The notes: generated from the sequence alone by a model not told the origin. A DNA stretch of 64,000 bases from Enterobacter oligotrophicus (GCF_009176645.1 NZ_AP019007.1:62001-126000), one strand, 5' to 3'. Counted from the stretch's first letter, positions 32,016 to 42,013 are shown. Made by a program: numbers and translations.

Positions 32016-33261
32016 TGTCAATAGTTTCTACGCCTCCTGTGAGACGGTGTTTCGCCCCGATCTGAAAGGAAAGCCTATCGTCGTGGTGTCCAATAACGAC
32101 GGCTGCATTATTTCACTTTCGAAGGAGGCAAAGCAGTTCGGCATAAAAATGGGTGAACCGTACTTTAAATTCAAGGAGAAGGGCTATCCTTCGCGGGTGT
32201 ACGTCTTTAGTTCAAACTATGCGCTGTATGCCGATCTCAGCAGCCGCGTGATGCAGACGTTGACCGATCTCGCCCCGGCGATAGAGATCTACTCCATCGA
32301 TGAGGCGTTTGTGAATGTCTCCGGCATCAATAACTGTATGCCGCTGCAAGCGTTTGGCCAGCAAATGCGTAATCAGGTGTTTAAAAACACCGGACTACAC
32401 GTTGGCGTGGGGATTGCGCCAACGAAGACGCTGGCAAAACTGGCTAACCATGCGGCAAAAAAATGGCGAGGCACCGGCGGGGTGGTTGATCTCTCGGATC
32501 GCGAGCGGCAGCGAAAATTGCTGGCGATTGTTCCGGTGGAAGAGGTGTGGGGCGTCGGGCGACGCATCACGAAAAAACTTAACGCTATGGGAATAATCAC
32601 CGCGCTGGACCTGGCAAAAAGCTCGTTGTGGGTGATCCGAAAGCATTTTAATGTCGTTCTGGAGCGCACGGCGCGCGAGCTTCGCGGTGAACGCTGTCTT
32701 GAACTGGAAGAGTTTAGCCCGACCAAACAGCAGATTGTCTGTAGCCGCTCTTTCGGATACCGCATTACGGAATACGTTGAGATGCATCAGGCCATTTGCG
32801 CTTACGCTGAACGCGCGGCGGAAAAGCTGCGCGGTGAGCGCCAGTATTGTCGTCTTATTAGCGTGTTTCTGCGCACCAGCCCGCACGCAGACAATGAAGT
32901 GTATTACGGCAACCAGGCCTCGGCGATCCTGCTGACGCCGTCAAATGATACGCGCGACATTGTGCGGGCCGCGACCAGCGCTCTGGAGCGTATATGGGTT
33001 GACGGATATCGCTATATGAAGGCAGGGGTGATGCTGGCGGATTTTTTCAGTAGTGGCGTTGCACAGCTCAACTTGTTTGATGACAGTCGTCCGCGCGCAA
33101 ACAGTGCAGCTTTGATGGAGATGATCGACAGCCTGAATCACTCCGGGAGAGGGAAGGTGTGGTTTGCCGGGCAGGGGATTGAGAAACCCTGGGCGATGAA
33201 GCGCGAAATGCTGTCACCGGCGTATACGACGAGATATGAGGAGTTGTTGGTCGTGAGGTAG
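31999..33261 (+). CDS. umuC: UmuC, Y-family translesion polymerase (Pol V catalytic subunit)
   Basis: 420 residues from [10 protein letters not shown], which keeps catalytic Asp6 and the SIDEAF pair Asp101-Glu102. The helix-hairpin-helix thumb region lies near [15 protein letters not shown], and a beta-clamp-binding motif QLNLFDD is near 357. An upstream in-frame Met 29 codons earlier lies inside umuD and is rejected. It synthesises past lesions at the cost of mutation during SOS. Confidence 0.95.
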   Translation: MFALVDVNSFYASCETVFRPDLKGKPIVVVSNNDGCIISLSKEAKQFGIKMGEPYFKFKEKGYPSRVYVFSSNYALYADLSSRVMQTLTDLAPAIEIYSIDEAFVNVSGINNCMPLQAFGQQMRNQVFKNTGLHVGVGIAPTKTLAKLANHAAKKWRGTGGVVDLSDRERQRKLLAIVPVEEVWGVGRRITKKLNAMGIITALDLAKSSLWVIRKHFNVVLERTARELRGERCLELEEFSPTKQQIVCSRSFGYRITEYVEMHQAICAYAERAAEKLRGERQYCRLISVFLRTSPHADNEVYYGNQASAILLTPSNDTRDIVRAATSALERIWVDGYRYMKAGVMLADFFSSGVAQLNLFDDSRPRANSAALMEMIDSLNHSGRGKVWFAGQGIEKPWAMKREMLSPAYTTRYEELLVVR

Positions 33262-33300
33262 AGGATGACGATGTCGCTGGCTTTGTGCCCAGGGATGTCG

Positions 33301-33322
33301 CGACGCCCTGTGGCACAGGGCG
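33301..33322. terminator. hairpin between umuC and the convergent receptor gene
   Basis: GACGCCCTGTGG-C-ACAGGGCGTC forms a strong palindromic stem located between two convergent stops. Flanking T-runs are poor on both strands. Confidence 0.5.
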
Positions 33323-33341
33323 TCAACGTGAGACGATTCGG

Positions 33342-35510
33342 TCAGAAGGCGTAGCTCATGCTCACCGAGACGCTACGCGGTTCGCCATAAACCGCGGAGT
33401 CATCAAGATAAGAGTAGTATTCCCGATCGAACAGGTTTCTGACGTTAGCCTGCACCGCCAGCTGTTTAGTCAGATGATATTGTGCGAACAGATCAACCAA
33501 CGGGTAGCTTCCCTGATACAGGCGTTGGGTCTCTCCATCCGGGCCGGTGACATCTGTATACACCCGGTTCTGCCAGTTAACGCCACCGCCTACGGTGAGG
33601 TCAGGAAGCACCGGCACACGATAGCGGCTGAATAGCTTCAGCTGTGTCTGCGGGGCGAAGCTGTTGAAGCGGCCATCCGAATCACGGGCAACGTATCTGG
33701 TGGCGCTGAAAGTCAACTGCAGGTTATCGGTGACGGCACCGTTCACTTCAAATTCCGCGCCTTTGCTCACCGCACCTTTTGTGGCGCGGTACGCCTGTTC
33801 GCTGGAACCGTTGACGAATTCACCGCTGATGGCCTCCGCCGCGTTCTCCTGTTCAATGCGGAAAAGAGCAACGTTAGTCGTCAGGCGACCATCCATCCAG
33901 TCAGCTTTCAGACCAGTTTCATAGTTTTTCCCGGTTACTGGCGACAGCCAGGCACCGTCTTTAGTGCGTTTGGTTTGCGGGGCGAAAATCGAGGTATAGC
34001 TGGCGTAAGCGGAAAGGCTGTCGTTAATGTCATACACCAGGCCGCCATAAGGTGTGGTGTTGTATTTACGCATATCGCCGCTGCTACCGTCAGAACTGTA
34101 CTGGGTATAGCGTGCACCAACAATCAGCGACAGGGGATCAGCCAGCGAGAAGCGTGCCGCCGTGTATGCCGATTTTTGCCGCACGATATCATCTGAGTTC
34201 AGATACCAGTCGCCCCACTCAGGTTCAGTAACGCGACCGTTCCAGTTATTGTTAAAGATACCGATCTGGTCGCTATCCATCGGTCCGTCTTTACTGAATG
34301 TGGCGTTATGCTGGCGGCTGTAGCTGGCACCCGCCATCAACTGATGCTGACGGCCGAGCAGTGCGAAAGGACCGCTGGCGTAAGTGTCGAAAGAGTCCAC
34401 GGTGCGCTTGCCGCGATCCTTACTCCCCCAGCCGGATGCCCCTTCGCCGGTGCTGGCGTCCGGGTTGCCCATAATATAAAGCAGCGTGTCGTTAAAGGTT
34501 TGTTCACCGTGGGTCCCGTTGAAACGGAATGACCAGCCGTTATCCCAGTTGTGGGTGAGGTTAGCGAACACTTTACGCGACTCGACGGTATACCCGGTCC
34601 AGTTCGCCGAGGTATTGACGTTGCGATCGTAATGGGTGCGAGTGCCGTTGCTGTACAGGCTGGGTAAACCGCCCCAGGTCGGGTTAGCGGTATTCGTTTG
34701 CTGATAATCCCAGCCCAGCGAGGCGGTTGTGTGGTCAGTAAGGTCGGCTTCAACGACGCCATAGAGAAACTTCTTGCGCTTACCGTACCGATCCAGCCAG
34801 CTGTCCTGATCCTGATAACCCGCAACCACGCGTCCGCGAAGGCTGCCGTCGGTATTCAGCGGCGCAGAGACGTCGCCCACGTAACGCTGTTTATTCCAGC
34901 TACCGTAGCTTGCGCTGACGTTGCCGGTGAAGGTTTTACTCCCGGCGCGTTTGCGCACCATGTTCACCGTTGCACCCGGATCGCCTGCACCCGTCATCAG
35001 GCCGGTTGCGCCGCGCACCACTTCGATGCGTTCGTAAATTGCCGTATCTTCCTCCGCATCTCCGAAGTTCCATGCGTCACCCATTGACGTCGGGATCTCA
35101 TCATAGGCGAAATTCGTAATTTCAAAGCCGCGAGAAAAATAGCTTGAGCGCTCACTGTCGAATTGCTGCGACGAAATGCCGGTAGTATTCGTCAGCACCT
35201 CGTCGACGGTTTGCAGATTCTGGTCCTGAATACGCTGGCGCGTCACCACGCTAACGGACTGTGGGACATCGCGCGGTGCCAGCAGCATTTTCGTTCCGGC
35301 ACGCGTGGTTTTCACCGCGTAATCCTGTTGCTGATCGGCGCTCGCATTTGCCTCGCCGTAGACCACCATCTCTTGTTCGTTTTTGTTCTCAGCCGCCTGC
35401 GCCGGATGCATCACGGCCTGCATCGCCAGCGCAAGAAGTGAAAAAGAAAACGGTTTATACATCGCCCGTGCGGGCGTTTTCCCGTAGTTACCCCTGCCAT
35501 TAAGAAGCAT
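33342..35510 (-). CDS. TonB-dependent siderophore receptor, FhuE/FoxA-like
   Basis: Outer-membrane gated channel of about 722 residues. In order: a long N-terminus leading to a hydrophobic signal segment (FSFSLLALAMQAVMHPAQA-A), a TonB box-like EMVVYGEA, a plug domain (RDVPQSVSVVTRQRI ... VVRGATGLMTGAGDPGATVNMVRK) and a 22-strand barrel ending in Phe. Many tracts resemble E. coli FhuE (GNVSASYGSWNKQRYV, DSWLDRY, NPTWGGLP, LTVGGGVNWQNRVYTD), so a hydroxamate ferri-siderophore is the likely ligand. The start is uncertain: this Met has AGG eight bases upstream, and a Met 16 codons later also fits. A Fur-like box is upstream. Confidence 0.88.
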   Translation of the reverse strand: MLLNGRGNYGKTPARAMYKPFSFSLLALAMQAVMHPAQAAENKNEQEMVVYGEANASADQQQDYAVKTTRAGTKMLLAPRDVPQSVSVVTRQRIQDQNLQTVDEVLTNTTGISSQQFDSERSSYFSRGFEITNFAYDEIPTSMGDAWNFGDAEEDTAIYERIEVVRGATGLMTGAGDPGATVNMVRKRAGSKTFTGNVSASYGSWNKQRYVGDVSAPLNTDGSLRGRVVAGYQDQDSWLDRYGKRKKFLYGVVEADLTDHTTASLGWDYQQTNTANPTWGGLPSLYSNGTRTHYDRNVNTSANWTGYTVESRKVFANLTHNWDNGWSFRFNGTHGEQTFNDTLLYIMGNPDASTGEGASGWGSKDRGKRTVDSFDTYASGPFALLGRQHQLMAGASYSRQHNATFSKDGPMDSDQIGIFNNNWNGRVTEPEWGDWYLNSDDIVRQKSAYTAARFSLADPLSLIVGARYTQYSSDGSSGDMRKYNTTPYGGLVYDINDSLSAYASYTSIFAPQTKRTKDGAWLSPVTGKNYETGLKADWMDGRLTTNVALFRIEQENAAEAISGEFVNGSSEQAYRATKGAVSKGAEFEVNGAVTDNLQLTFSATRYVARDSDGRFNSFAPQTQLKLFSRYRVPVLPDLTVGGGVNWQNRVYTDVTGPDGETQRLYQGSYPLVDLFAQYHLTKQLAVQANVRNLFDREYYSYLDDSAVYGEPRSVSVSMSYAF

Positions 35511-35561
35511 GATTTTACCTGCCAGTCGTTGTTGTTTTATGCAAATCATTCAAATAAGAAT

Positions 35562-35580
35562 GGCAATGATAATTATTTGC
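35562..35580 (-). promoter_or_regulatory. Fur-like box upstream of the siderophore receptor
   Basis: The plus-strand sequence GGCAATGATAATTATTTGC matches the 19-bp Fur consensus GATAATGATAATCATTATC at 14 positions. It lies 52-70 bp before the receptor start, fitting iron-repressed expression. Confidence 0.7.
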
Positions 35581-35677
35581 TTTATCGCATGCAGGTAATT
35601 CTGTAAGTTAAATGTAAATAAATGTATATTTGTGAAAGTTCAAGGCGTTACTTGCTGCCACCCGCGTCATGGCTGCA

Positions 35678-36025
35678 TTATTTCTTCTTACCAATCATCG
35701 CCTTCAGATCAGCAAAAGGATTATACGTGGCGGCACCCACCTCTTTTTGCGCGTCTTCTCCCGCCACAACGGTGGTGCCGTACTGATCGGCTTCGGTGTA
35801 CTTAGAATGTTCGTGATCGTGGCAATACAGACACAATAATTCCCAGTTACTGCCATCTTCCGGGTTATTGGTATGGTCGTGGTCGATATGATGAACGGTT
35901 AACTCACGCAGATTTGAATAAACAAACTCCCGTGAGCAGCGCCCACAAACCCAGGGATAGATTTTGAGTGCTTTCTCACGGTAGCCACTTTCAAGCCGCG
36001 CGTAGTTTTTGGGGATCAGAGCCAT
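35678..36025 (-). CDS. yajD: YajD family HNH nuclease
   Basis: 115 residues that match E. coli YajD over the full length as I recall it. The HNH core is visible: CGRCSREF, LTVHHIDHDHTNNPEDGSNWELLC and YCHDHEH, with two Cys pairs likely to bind zinc. The nucleic-acid target is unknown. In E. coli yajD sits near tsx, far from here, so this copy is out of its E. coli context. Confidence 0.88.
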   Translation of the reverse strand: MALIPKNYARLESGYREKALKIYPWVCGRCSREFVYSNLRELTVHHIDHDHTNNPEDGSNWELLCLYCHDHEHSKYTEADQYGTTVVAGEDAQKEVGAATYNPFADLKAMIGKKK

Positions 36026-36110
36026 TGTCGGTATTACCTGTCATAAAAAGATAAGTGACAATATATCCCATAACGGCGGAGAAGGAGAGGGCTGGCGTGC
36101 CCCTCCGGCG

Positions 36111-36692
36111 TCAGGCAGACAACCAGCGACGGCCCCCGGCTTTCATTTTTGCTTCCAGCTCACTGCCGCGTGTGGCAAATACACGCCCGAGTGGAAATCC
36201 GCTCTGTTCCAGTAAATAAGCCAGTGCTGCATATTCACGCGGGTATTTTGCAACAATGTGCTGGTCAATCCCGACCGGGCCGAACGGGAACGTAAATGTG
36301 CCCATATCGTAAATACTCTGGCGGTGAAACAGCTTCCACACACCCTCTCTTTTTTCCGCCAGATCATAAAAACGATTGTGGCATTCACAGCCAATATTCA
36401 GTTTGACGTTCTCAGCGATGATGATGGCATTCGTTTCGAGGATAGCCTTATTACCGCTGTCATTGAACGTCACTGCGGGCATTCCGATCATGTGTTTGGT
36501 GCGCAAATCCGAGGCCCCCATGCGCATTGAGCCATTGACAAACTCGCTCGCCAGCCCTTCAAACCACGTGATTTCAATGGTGCCGTCTGGGTGGAAAAGG
36601 TTGCGTAGCGGTTCCCATTCACCTAAATCGCGGTGCATCCAGCCATTCATCAGATCGTTAAGCTGCTGTCGGTCGTCATCGTGATTATGCAT
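36111..36692 (-). CDS. SnoaL-like / NTF2-fold protein
   Basis: 193 residues with the cone-shaped NTF2-like (SnoaL_4) pattern: LNDLMNGWMHRDLGEWEPLRNLFHPDGTIE at the start, a central CHNRFYDL and FHRQSIYDMGTFTFP near 125. Such proteins are often small dehydratases, isomerases or binding proteins. The MHNHDDDRQQ start has a GGAG upstream. It is divergent from the LysR gene at 36802, which probably regulates it and the luciferase/MDR genes beyond. Function unknown. Confidence 0.75.
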   Translation of the reverse strand: MHNHDDDRQQLNDLMNGWMHRDLGEWEPLRNLFHPDGTIEITWFEGLASEFVNGSMRMGASDLRTKHMIGMPAVTFNDSGNKAILETNAIIIAENVKLNIGCECHNRFYDLAEKREGVWKLFHRQSIYDMGTFTFPFGPVGIDQHIVAKYPREYAALAYLLEQSGFPLGRVFATRGSELEAKMKAGGRRWLSA

Positions 36693-36801
36693 TGTGATAG
36701 CTCCTGTTGGTTGACTGAATTCAGTTTGCCGCGAAAACAGGATAAACTGAAATATATAGATATTACTGATCAATCATTTTTAATGATAACCGGAGTAAGG
36801 T

Positions 36802-37683
36802 ATGGAACTGCGCCACCTGCGTTACTTTTTAGCCGTCGCCGAAGAGGGGCACTTCGGTCGCGCAGCGGAGAGACTTAACATCGTTCAGCCTGCGCTCAGT
36901 ATGCAAATCAAAGCGCTTGAGGCTGAACTGGGCGGGGCGCTGTTTGTACGTACCAGTCGCCGGGTTGAGTTGACTGATGCTGGCATCCTCCTGCAGACCG
37001 AAGCCCGACGAACGCTTGAGCAGGCAGAGCACACCCGCCTCACCGTAGAACGCGCCATGCGCGGGGAAACGGGGCGGGTGAGGGTTGGATTTGCCGGGAA
37101 CGCCATCTTTAGCGGAAAACTGGTGGCCGATCTGCGTCTTTTTCACCGGCGCTTTCCAGATGCAGAACTGATGATTCAGGAAGTCGGCCCGCAGGAGCAG
37201 GTCGAGGCGATCCGTGGCGGGCATCTGGACATCGGCTATACGCCAGCGCATAGCAACGTTTCGGCTCCGGATATTGCCGTCAGGCGCATCGGAGACTGGG
37301 AAATCCTTGTGGCAATGACGGAGGATCATCCTCTCACACAGCAGGCATCCTTAACGATCGACATGCTCGCCGGGCATCCGCTTATTCTTTATGACGCTCA
37401 CGACGCCCATGAACATCTGTTTATTATGCTGACCCGCAGGCTTGGGGAAGCGTGTCAGGTCGCGTATCGTTCCGGCAGCACGCTGAGCATTCTGGCTATG
37501 GCGGCCACCGGGTTGGGGCTGGCATTGGTTCCTGCACCTTTACAGCAGGTACATATTCCGGGCCTGGTCTATCGTCCTCTGAACGAGCCAGACTTAACCG
37601 CTAACCTGGTGCTGATCAGTCGGGAACAGGAACCGGGTGAAGCGGTAAATGCGTATCTCGGGCTGGTGACCGGAGCCGCCTGA
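36802..37683 (+). CDS. LysR-type regulator of the SnoaL/LLM/MDR cluster
   Basis: 293 residues. N-terminal HTH (LRYFLAVAEEGHFGRAAERLNIVQPALSMQIKALE) and a LysR effector domain. It belongs to the subgroup that includes BenM/CatR-like regulators, which often sense aromatic or acidic compounds. It sits between a divergent SnoaL-like gene and the co-oriented flavin-oxidoreductase/MDR pair, so those are its likely targets. Confidence 0.85.
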   Translation: MELRHLRYFLAVAEEGHFGRAAERLNIVQPALSMQIKALEAELGGALFVRTSRRVELTDAGILLQTEARRTLEQAEHTRLTVERAMRGETGRVRVGFAGNAIFSGKLVADLRLFHRRFPDAELMIQEVGPQEQVEAIRGGHLDIGYTPAHSNVSAPDIAVRRIGDWEILVAMTEDHPLTQQASLTIDMLAGHPLILYDAHDAHEHLFIMLTRRLGEACQVAYRSGSTLSILAMAATGLGLALVPAPLQQVHIPGLVYRPLNEPDLTANLVLISREQEPGEAVNAYLGLVTGAA

Positions 37684-37813
37684 TTTGCGTCCGGGGCGCA
37701 GGCTGCGTATTTCAGTCAATTTATTTGATGCAATCAGTGAAATAAAGGGCATTTATTCTCCTCAGGTAATGCGTAAAGTGAGGGAACCCGAAGCAGAATC
37801 AGGATAAATGATT

Positions 37814-38848
37814 ATGAAAAAGATCGGATTTTTGTCATTTGGCCACTGGACGCCGTCGGCGCAGTCTGCCACCCGCTCGGCTGCCGATACGCTGCTGCAA
37901 TCCATCGATCTGGCTGTGGCTGCCGAAGAGTTGGGTGCAGACGGCGCGTATTTTCGTGTGCACCATTTTGCCCGTCAGCTCAGCTCGCCGTTTCCGCTGC
38001 TGGCCGCGGCAGGCGCAAAAACCAAACGTATCGAAATTGGTACGGGCGTTATTGATATGCGTTATGAAAATCCGATGTACATGGCGGAAGAGGCGGGTGC
38101 AGCGGATTTGATCGCCGGGGGACGTCTGCAACTGGGTATCAGCCGTGGCTCACCGGAGCAGGTGATCGATGGCTGGCGTCACTTCGGTTATGTACCGCAG
38201 GAAGGTGAAAGCGAATCAGATATGGCGCGCCGCCATACTGAGGTGCTGCTGGAGGTACTGCGCGGTGAAGGCTTTGCCAAACCCAATCCACAACCCATGT
38301 TCCCGAACCCGCCGGGGCTGCTGCGTCTGGAGCCACACTCTGAAGGCCTGCGCGATCGTATCTGGTGGGGAGCGGGATCGAACGCGACGGCCGTCTGGGC
38401 CGCAACGCTGGGCATGAACCTGCAAAGCTCAACGCTGAAAGACGATGAAACTGGCGAACCTTTCCATATTCAGCAGGCAAAACAGATCCGCGCGTATCGG
38501 CAGGCCTGGGCGGAAGCCGGGCATTCGCGTCAACCACGCGTCTCCGTCAGCCGCAGCATTTTTGCCCTGATGAACGATCGCGATCGGATGTATTTCGGCT
38601 CTGGCCGGGACGACAGTGACAGCGTCGGTTTCCTTGATGAGAAGACACGCGCGATTTTCGGACGCAGCTATGCTGCAGAACCCGACAAGCTGATCGAACA
38701 ACTGAAACAGGACGAAGCCATTGCCGAAGCGGATACGTTATTGCTGACCGTCCCGAATCAGCTGGGTGTCGATTACAACGCGCATGTTATTGAATCCATT
38801 CTGAAGCATGTTGCGCCCGAAATGGGCTGGCGCGATCGCAATGAATAA
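37814..38848 (+). CDS. luciferase-like (LLM class) flavin-dependent oxidoreductase
   Basis: 344 residues with the bacterial luciferase TIM-barrel pattern: KKIGFLSFGHW at strand 1, GADGAYFRVHHFARQLSSPFPLLAA, and IGTGVIDMRYENPMYMAEEAGAADLIAGGRLQLGISRGSP. These proteins use FMNH2 and oxygen, or F420, on varied substrates; the substrate here is unknown. Of two start Mets the second is favoured, since AGGA lies 9 bases upstream but only 3 from the first. The stop overlaps the next gene's start. Confidence 0.85.
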   Translation: MKKIGFLSFGHWTPSAQSATRSAADTLLQSIDLAVAAEELGADGAYFRVHHFARQLSSPFPLLAAAGAKTKRIEIGTGVIDMRYENPMYMAEEAGAADLIAGGRLQLGISRGSPEQVIDGWRHFGYVPQEGESESDMARRHTEVLLEVLRGEGFAKPNPQPMFPNPPGLLRLEPHSEGLRDRIWWGAGSNATAVWAATLGMNLQSSTLKDDETGEPFHIQQAKQIRAYRQAWAEAGHSRQPRVSVSRSIFALMNDRDRMYFGSGRDDSDSVGFLDEKTRAIFGRSYAAEPDKLIEQLKQDEAIAEADTLLLTVPNQLGVDYNAHVIESILKHVAPEMGWRDRNE

Positions 38849-39788
38849 TCTCGCCCTCTGGTATCGCCGTTTTGGCGAGCCAGAAACCGTTTTGCAGCCT
38901 GAAATCTCCACGCCTGATGCGCGCCAGACGGGGAACCTCCGCGTGCGCATGCTCTTTTCTCCGGTCAATGCATCCGACCTTATTCCCATTACCGGCGCGT
39001 ATCGTCACCGGACGCCGCTACCGGCAATAGCAGGCTATGAAGGGGTTGGCATTGTGACCGATGCCCCTGCGGCGTTCGCGCACCTGCCGGGTACACGCGT
39101 TTTGCCGCTACGGGGGCAGGGAACCTGGCAGCGCTATGTGGATTGCCCGGCAGAGTATGCGATCCCCGTCCCGGAGGATATCGACCCGCACCTTGCTGCA
39201 CGGGCCTATATCAACCCGCTGGCCGCGCAGATGATGCTGGCCCGCTATTCGCCGCAGGGAAAACGCGTGCTGCTCACGGCCGCCGGATCTGACTGTGCCA
39301 TTTTACTCGGACAGTGGGCACGCCTGGCGGGGGCCGCGGCGGTATATGGTATTCATCGTTCATCCGTCCATGCTGAACGGCTGAGTGCCATGGGCATTAT
39401 CCCGATTGCACAACATGATACGGCAGGAGTACGGGACATCGCCGCGCGAGCTGATGTGGTGTACGACGCCACAGGCGGCAAACTGGCGGAAACGATCCTG
39501 AGCGTAATGCCGGAACAGGGCATTTTTGTCTGCTACGGCTTGCTCTCCGGACAGACGTTCCGGCAGCAGCGGGCGTTGCCACGCGTGGAGTGGTTTCATA
39601 TACGCAACTATCTGGATGCGCTAAGCGTGGAGGCGTGGCAGGCGGAGTTTCATCGTATCTGGCCTAAGCTGCGTGCCAGCCAGTACAGCGATGTCGCGCT
39701 GTACCCTCTGACGGAATGGCAGAGGGCGCTGAGTGCGTATCGTGAAGCTGGCAGGATCGGCAAACCCATGCTGGTGATGGAGCGCTAG
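38841..39788 (+). CDS. MDR-family reductase (MECR/quinone oxidoreductase-like)
   Basis: 315 residues of the zinc-independent medium-chain dehydrogenase/reductase type. [31 protein letters not shown] and [11 protein letters not shown] are the marks of the enoyl-thioester reductase (MECR/Etr) branch; no structural zinc cysteines are seen. The NADPH domain begins [25 protein letters not shown] overlaps the preceding stop (ATGAATAA), implying coupled translation with the luciferase-like gene. Likely a C=C bond reductase; substrate unknown. Its 3' end overlaps tqsA by 4 bp. Confidence 0.78.
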   Translation: MNNLALWYRRFGEPETVLQPEISTPDARQTGNLRVRMLFSPVNASDLIPITGAYRHRTPLPAIAGYEGVGIVTDAPAAFAHLPGTRVLPLRGQGTWQRYVDCPAEYAIPVPEDIDPHLAARAYINPLAAQMMLARYSPQGKRVLLTAAGSDCAILLGQWARLAGAAAVYGIHRSSVHAERLSAMGIIPIAQHDTAGVRDIAARADVVYDATGGKLAETILSVMPEQGIFVCYGLLSGQTFRQQRALPRVEWFHIRNYLDALSVEAWQAEFHRIWPKLRASQYSDVALYPLTEWQRALSAYREAGRIGKPMLVMER

Positions 39789-40819
39789 TGATGATCCATA
39801 TCGCTCAATAAGACAGCGATACTTTGCCCGCCTGCCGTTTGCTCAAGGCCAATTTTTACAATGATGGTCAGCGGGACAGAAAGCAGCATGCCGACAGGGC
39901 CAAGCAGCCAGCCCCAGAAAATCAGGGACAAGAATACCACAAGGGTGGAAAGCCCCAGCCCGCGGCCCATCATGCGCGGCTCCAGAATGTTCCCGAACAC
40001 AAGGTTAATGATCAGATAGCCCGCCAGCAGAACGAGGGCATCGTAAAACCCGCTGAAAACCAGTACCTGAAGGATCGGCGGGATCGCGGCCAGTACGGAG
40101 CCAATATTGGGAATATAGTTGAGTGCGAAGGCGAGCAATCCCCAGACGAACGCAAACCGGACATCCAGTGCGACAAGCATGCCCCAGACGACTATCCCCG
40201 TCACCAGGCTAATGGCGGTTTTTAACACCAGATAGCGCGAGACGCTGTCCAGTGCGCGCTGAATCGCTCCCATTCCTTCCACCGGGCGAACCATGATCTG
40301 CTGCAGCTTCGCGGGCAGTTGTGGCACTTCCAGCAGCATAAACACGACCGTCAAAAACAGCAGGAAAATGGAGGTCATGGCATTGGACAGCTGTGCCAGC
40401 AGGCTGGTAACGATCGTCATTGCAGCGTTTGGGTCGATATATTTCAGCATCTCATCAACGGACACCTCAATGCCTGCCCGCTGCAGCCAGGGTTCAATTT
40501 GCAACAGAGGGATCGCCAGCGATGAACGGTACTTGGGCAGGGTGCGCGCCAGCTCGTTCAGGGACGTGCCCAGGTAGGCCACCAGCAGTACCATCGCGAT
40601 AATTATGACGCTGATAAGCACTGATATCGCCAGTACGCGCGGCACGCGCAGCCGCACCATGCGCTGCACCAGAGGGTTAAGGATCACGGCGATAAACAGC
40701 GCCAGGATAAAGGGCACAATAATGTCGGCCGCAAAGCGGACGCCGGTCAAAATGACCACCAGCATGCCCAGCATAATGACAATTTTAAGCCCGTTCAGGG
40801 TAATGATGGGTTTAGCCAT
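39785..40819 (-). CDS. tqsA: TqsA, AI-2E family autoinducer-2 exporter
   Basis: 344 residues, the E. coli TqsA (YdgG) length, with about eight membrane segments and family motifs such as [50 protein letters not shown] split by loops. TqsA lowers intracellular AI-2 and affects biofilm formation. It marks the return to conserved backbone order before mdtJI. Confidence 0.94.
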   Translation of the reverse strand: MAKPIITLNGLKIVIMLGMLVVILTGVRFAADIIVPFILALFIAVILNPLVQRMVRLRVPRVLAISVLISVIIIAMVLLVAYLGTSLNELARTLPKYRSSLAIPLLQIEPWLQRAGIEVSVDEMLKYIDPNAAMTIVTSLLAQLSNAMTSIFLLFLTVVFMLLEVPQLPAKLQQIMVRPVEGMGAIQRALDSVSRYLVLKTAISLVTGIVVWGMLVALDVRFAFVWGLLAFALNYIPNIGSVLAAIPPILQVLVFSGFYDALVLLAGYLIINLVFGNILEPRMMGRGLGLSTLVVFLSLIFWGWLLGPVGMLLSVPLTIIVKIGLEQTAGGQSIAVLLSDMDHH

Positions 40820-41240
40820 GGAAATTCCTGAATAATATTTTTATTTATAATAGATGCGAAAGCCTTCGCAATAAACTAACCAAAGTCAAACAGAGTGGGT
40901 AAAGAATTGAAAAGACTTTGAGTAAAAACCTGGCTTATGATACAAATCAGGCGTGTTCAACTACTGAGGACAATTTTCATCCGCAAAGACGAGAAGCAAC
41001 ACCGCGGATAATTGTAATTTTATGGACAATTTGTTCAGGACGTATTTTTCAAACAACACCGCTGTATATTCCACCTCTTTCTGCCTTCTTTCTGGTGAGC
41101 AACACTGGCGCACCGCGCTATAGTCACATCTTCTGCCTGAGCTGGCGCTATGCGCTTAGCTAACTGATTTAATTTCATATTTTTGGGTTTGCTGTCCACG
41201 GCGAGCCCTGATGGATTATATTCTCAAGCAGGAGAAAAAC
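40820..41240. other. tqsA-mdtJ intergenic and mdtJ leader region
   Basis: 421 bp between divergent genes. The first part is AT-rich promoter DNA. From 41022 a 33-codon ORF is open and ends 117 bp before mdtJ, which makes a long structured leader likely. An alternative 81-codon frame here has no good start and is not called. Confidence 0.5.
41022..41123 (+). CDS. candidate leader peptide upstream of mdtJI (mdtU-like)
   Basis: A 33-residue ORF plus stop, beginning MDNLFRTYFS and ending GEQHWRTAL. Its Shine-Dalgarno is weak. In E. coli a short ORF called mdtU, of about this size, has been described upstream of mdtJI and linked to polyamine-responsive expression; I recall its existence but not its sequence, so homology is unproven. 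Position, length and the 117-bp gap to mdtJ fit such a role. Confidence 0.42.
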   Translation: MDNLFRTYFSNNTAVYSTSFCLLSGEQHWRTAL

Positions 41241-41603
41241 ATGTTTTACTGGATTTTATTAGCTCTGGCTATCGTCGCTGAAATTACCGGCACGTTGTCT
41301 ATGAAATGGGCAAGCGTCAGTGACGGCCACACGGGTTTTATTTTAATGCTGGTGATGATTTCACTTTCCTATATTTTCCTCTCCTTTGCGGTGAAAAAGA
41401 TCGCGCTGGGTGTAGCCTACGCCCTGTGGGAAGGTATCGGTATTTTGTTGATTACGTTGTTCAGCGTCATGCTATTTGATGAGACGTTATCGACAATGAA
41501 AATCGCCGGATTAACGACGCTGGTGGCAGGTATCGTGCTGATTAAATCGGGTACACGCAAGCCGGCAAAACAGCAGAAGGAGCAGCGCCATGCAGCAGTT
41601 TGA
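41241..41603 (+). CDS. mdtJ: MdtJ, SMR-family spermidine exporter subunit
   Basis: 120 residues with four membrane helices and the SMR Glu in [16 protein letters not shown]. MdtJ pairs with MdtI to export spermidine. AGGAG sits 7 bp before the chosen ATG; a Met ten codons earlier is rejected. The C-terminus extends past TM4 with a basic tail ([13 protein letters not shown]). It overlaps mdtI by 14 bp. Confidence 0.94.
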   Translation: MFYWILLALAIVAEITGTLSMKWASVSDGHTGFILMLVMISLSYIFLSFAVKKIALGVAYALWEGIGILLITLFSVMLFDETLSTMKIAGLTTLVAGIVLIKSGTRKPAKQQKEQRHAAV

Positions 41604-41919
41604 ATGGTTCCACGGAGCTTGGCTGGCGTTGGCTATTGTGCTGGAAATCGTGGCTAACGTCTTTCTGAAGTTCTCCGATGGTTTTCGTCGTAAATTCTAC
41701 GGATTAATGTCGATTGCCGCCGTACTTGGGGCGTTCAGCGCTTTGTCACAGGCGGTGAAAGGCATTGATCTTTCCGTCGCGTATGCGCTGTGGGGCGGGT
41801 TCGGTATCGCCGCCACCCTCGCAGCAGGCTGGATACTTTTCGGTCAGCGTTTAAATCATAAGGGCTGGGTAGGGCTGGTACTGCTGCTGGCCGGTATGAT
41901 CATGATAAAACTGGCCTGA
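41590..41919 (+). CDS. mdtI: MdtI, SMR-family spermidine exporter subunit
   Basis: 109 residues with four membrane helices and the membrane-embedded Glu in [18 protein letters not shown]. It forms the heteromeric SMR exporter with MdtJ. The start lies inside the mdtJ 3' end with GGAG six bases before it, so the two are translationally linked. Confidence 0.94.
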   Translation: MQQFEWFHGAWLALAIVLEIVANVFLKFSDGFRRKFYGLMSIAAVLGAFSALSQAVKGIDLSVAYALWGGFGIAATLAAGWILFGQRLNHKGWVGLVLLLAGMIMIKLA

Positions 41920-42013
41920 TCTAAGCGCCGCCATTATTTACAGGCAGCGAAATCCGCTGCCTGTATTCAGCCAGCCGGTGCCCATTGAGGCGATGATCGC
42001 GTTGCGTCAGCGA

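Noticed and set aside
40918..41163. 81-codon ORF covering the mdtJ leader
   Set aside because: It has no ATG or Shine-Dalgarno and its frame conflicts with the better-positioned 33-codon ORF.
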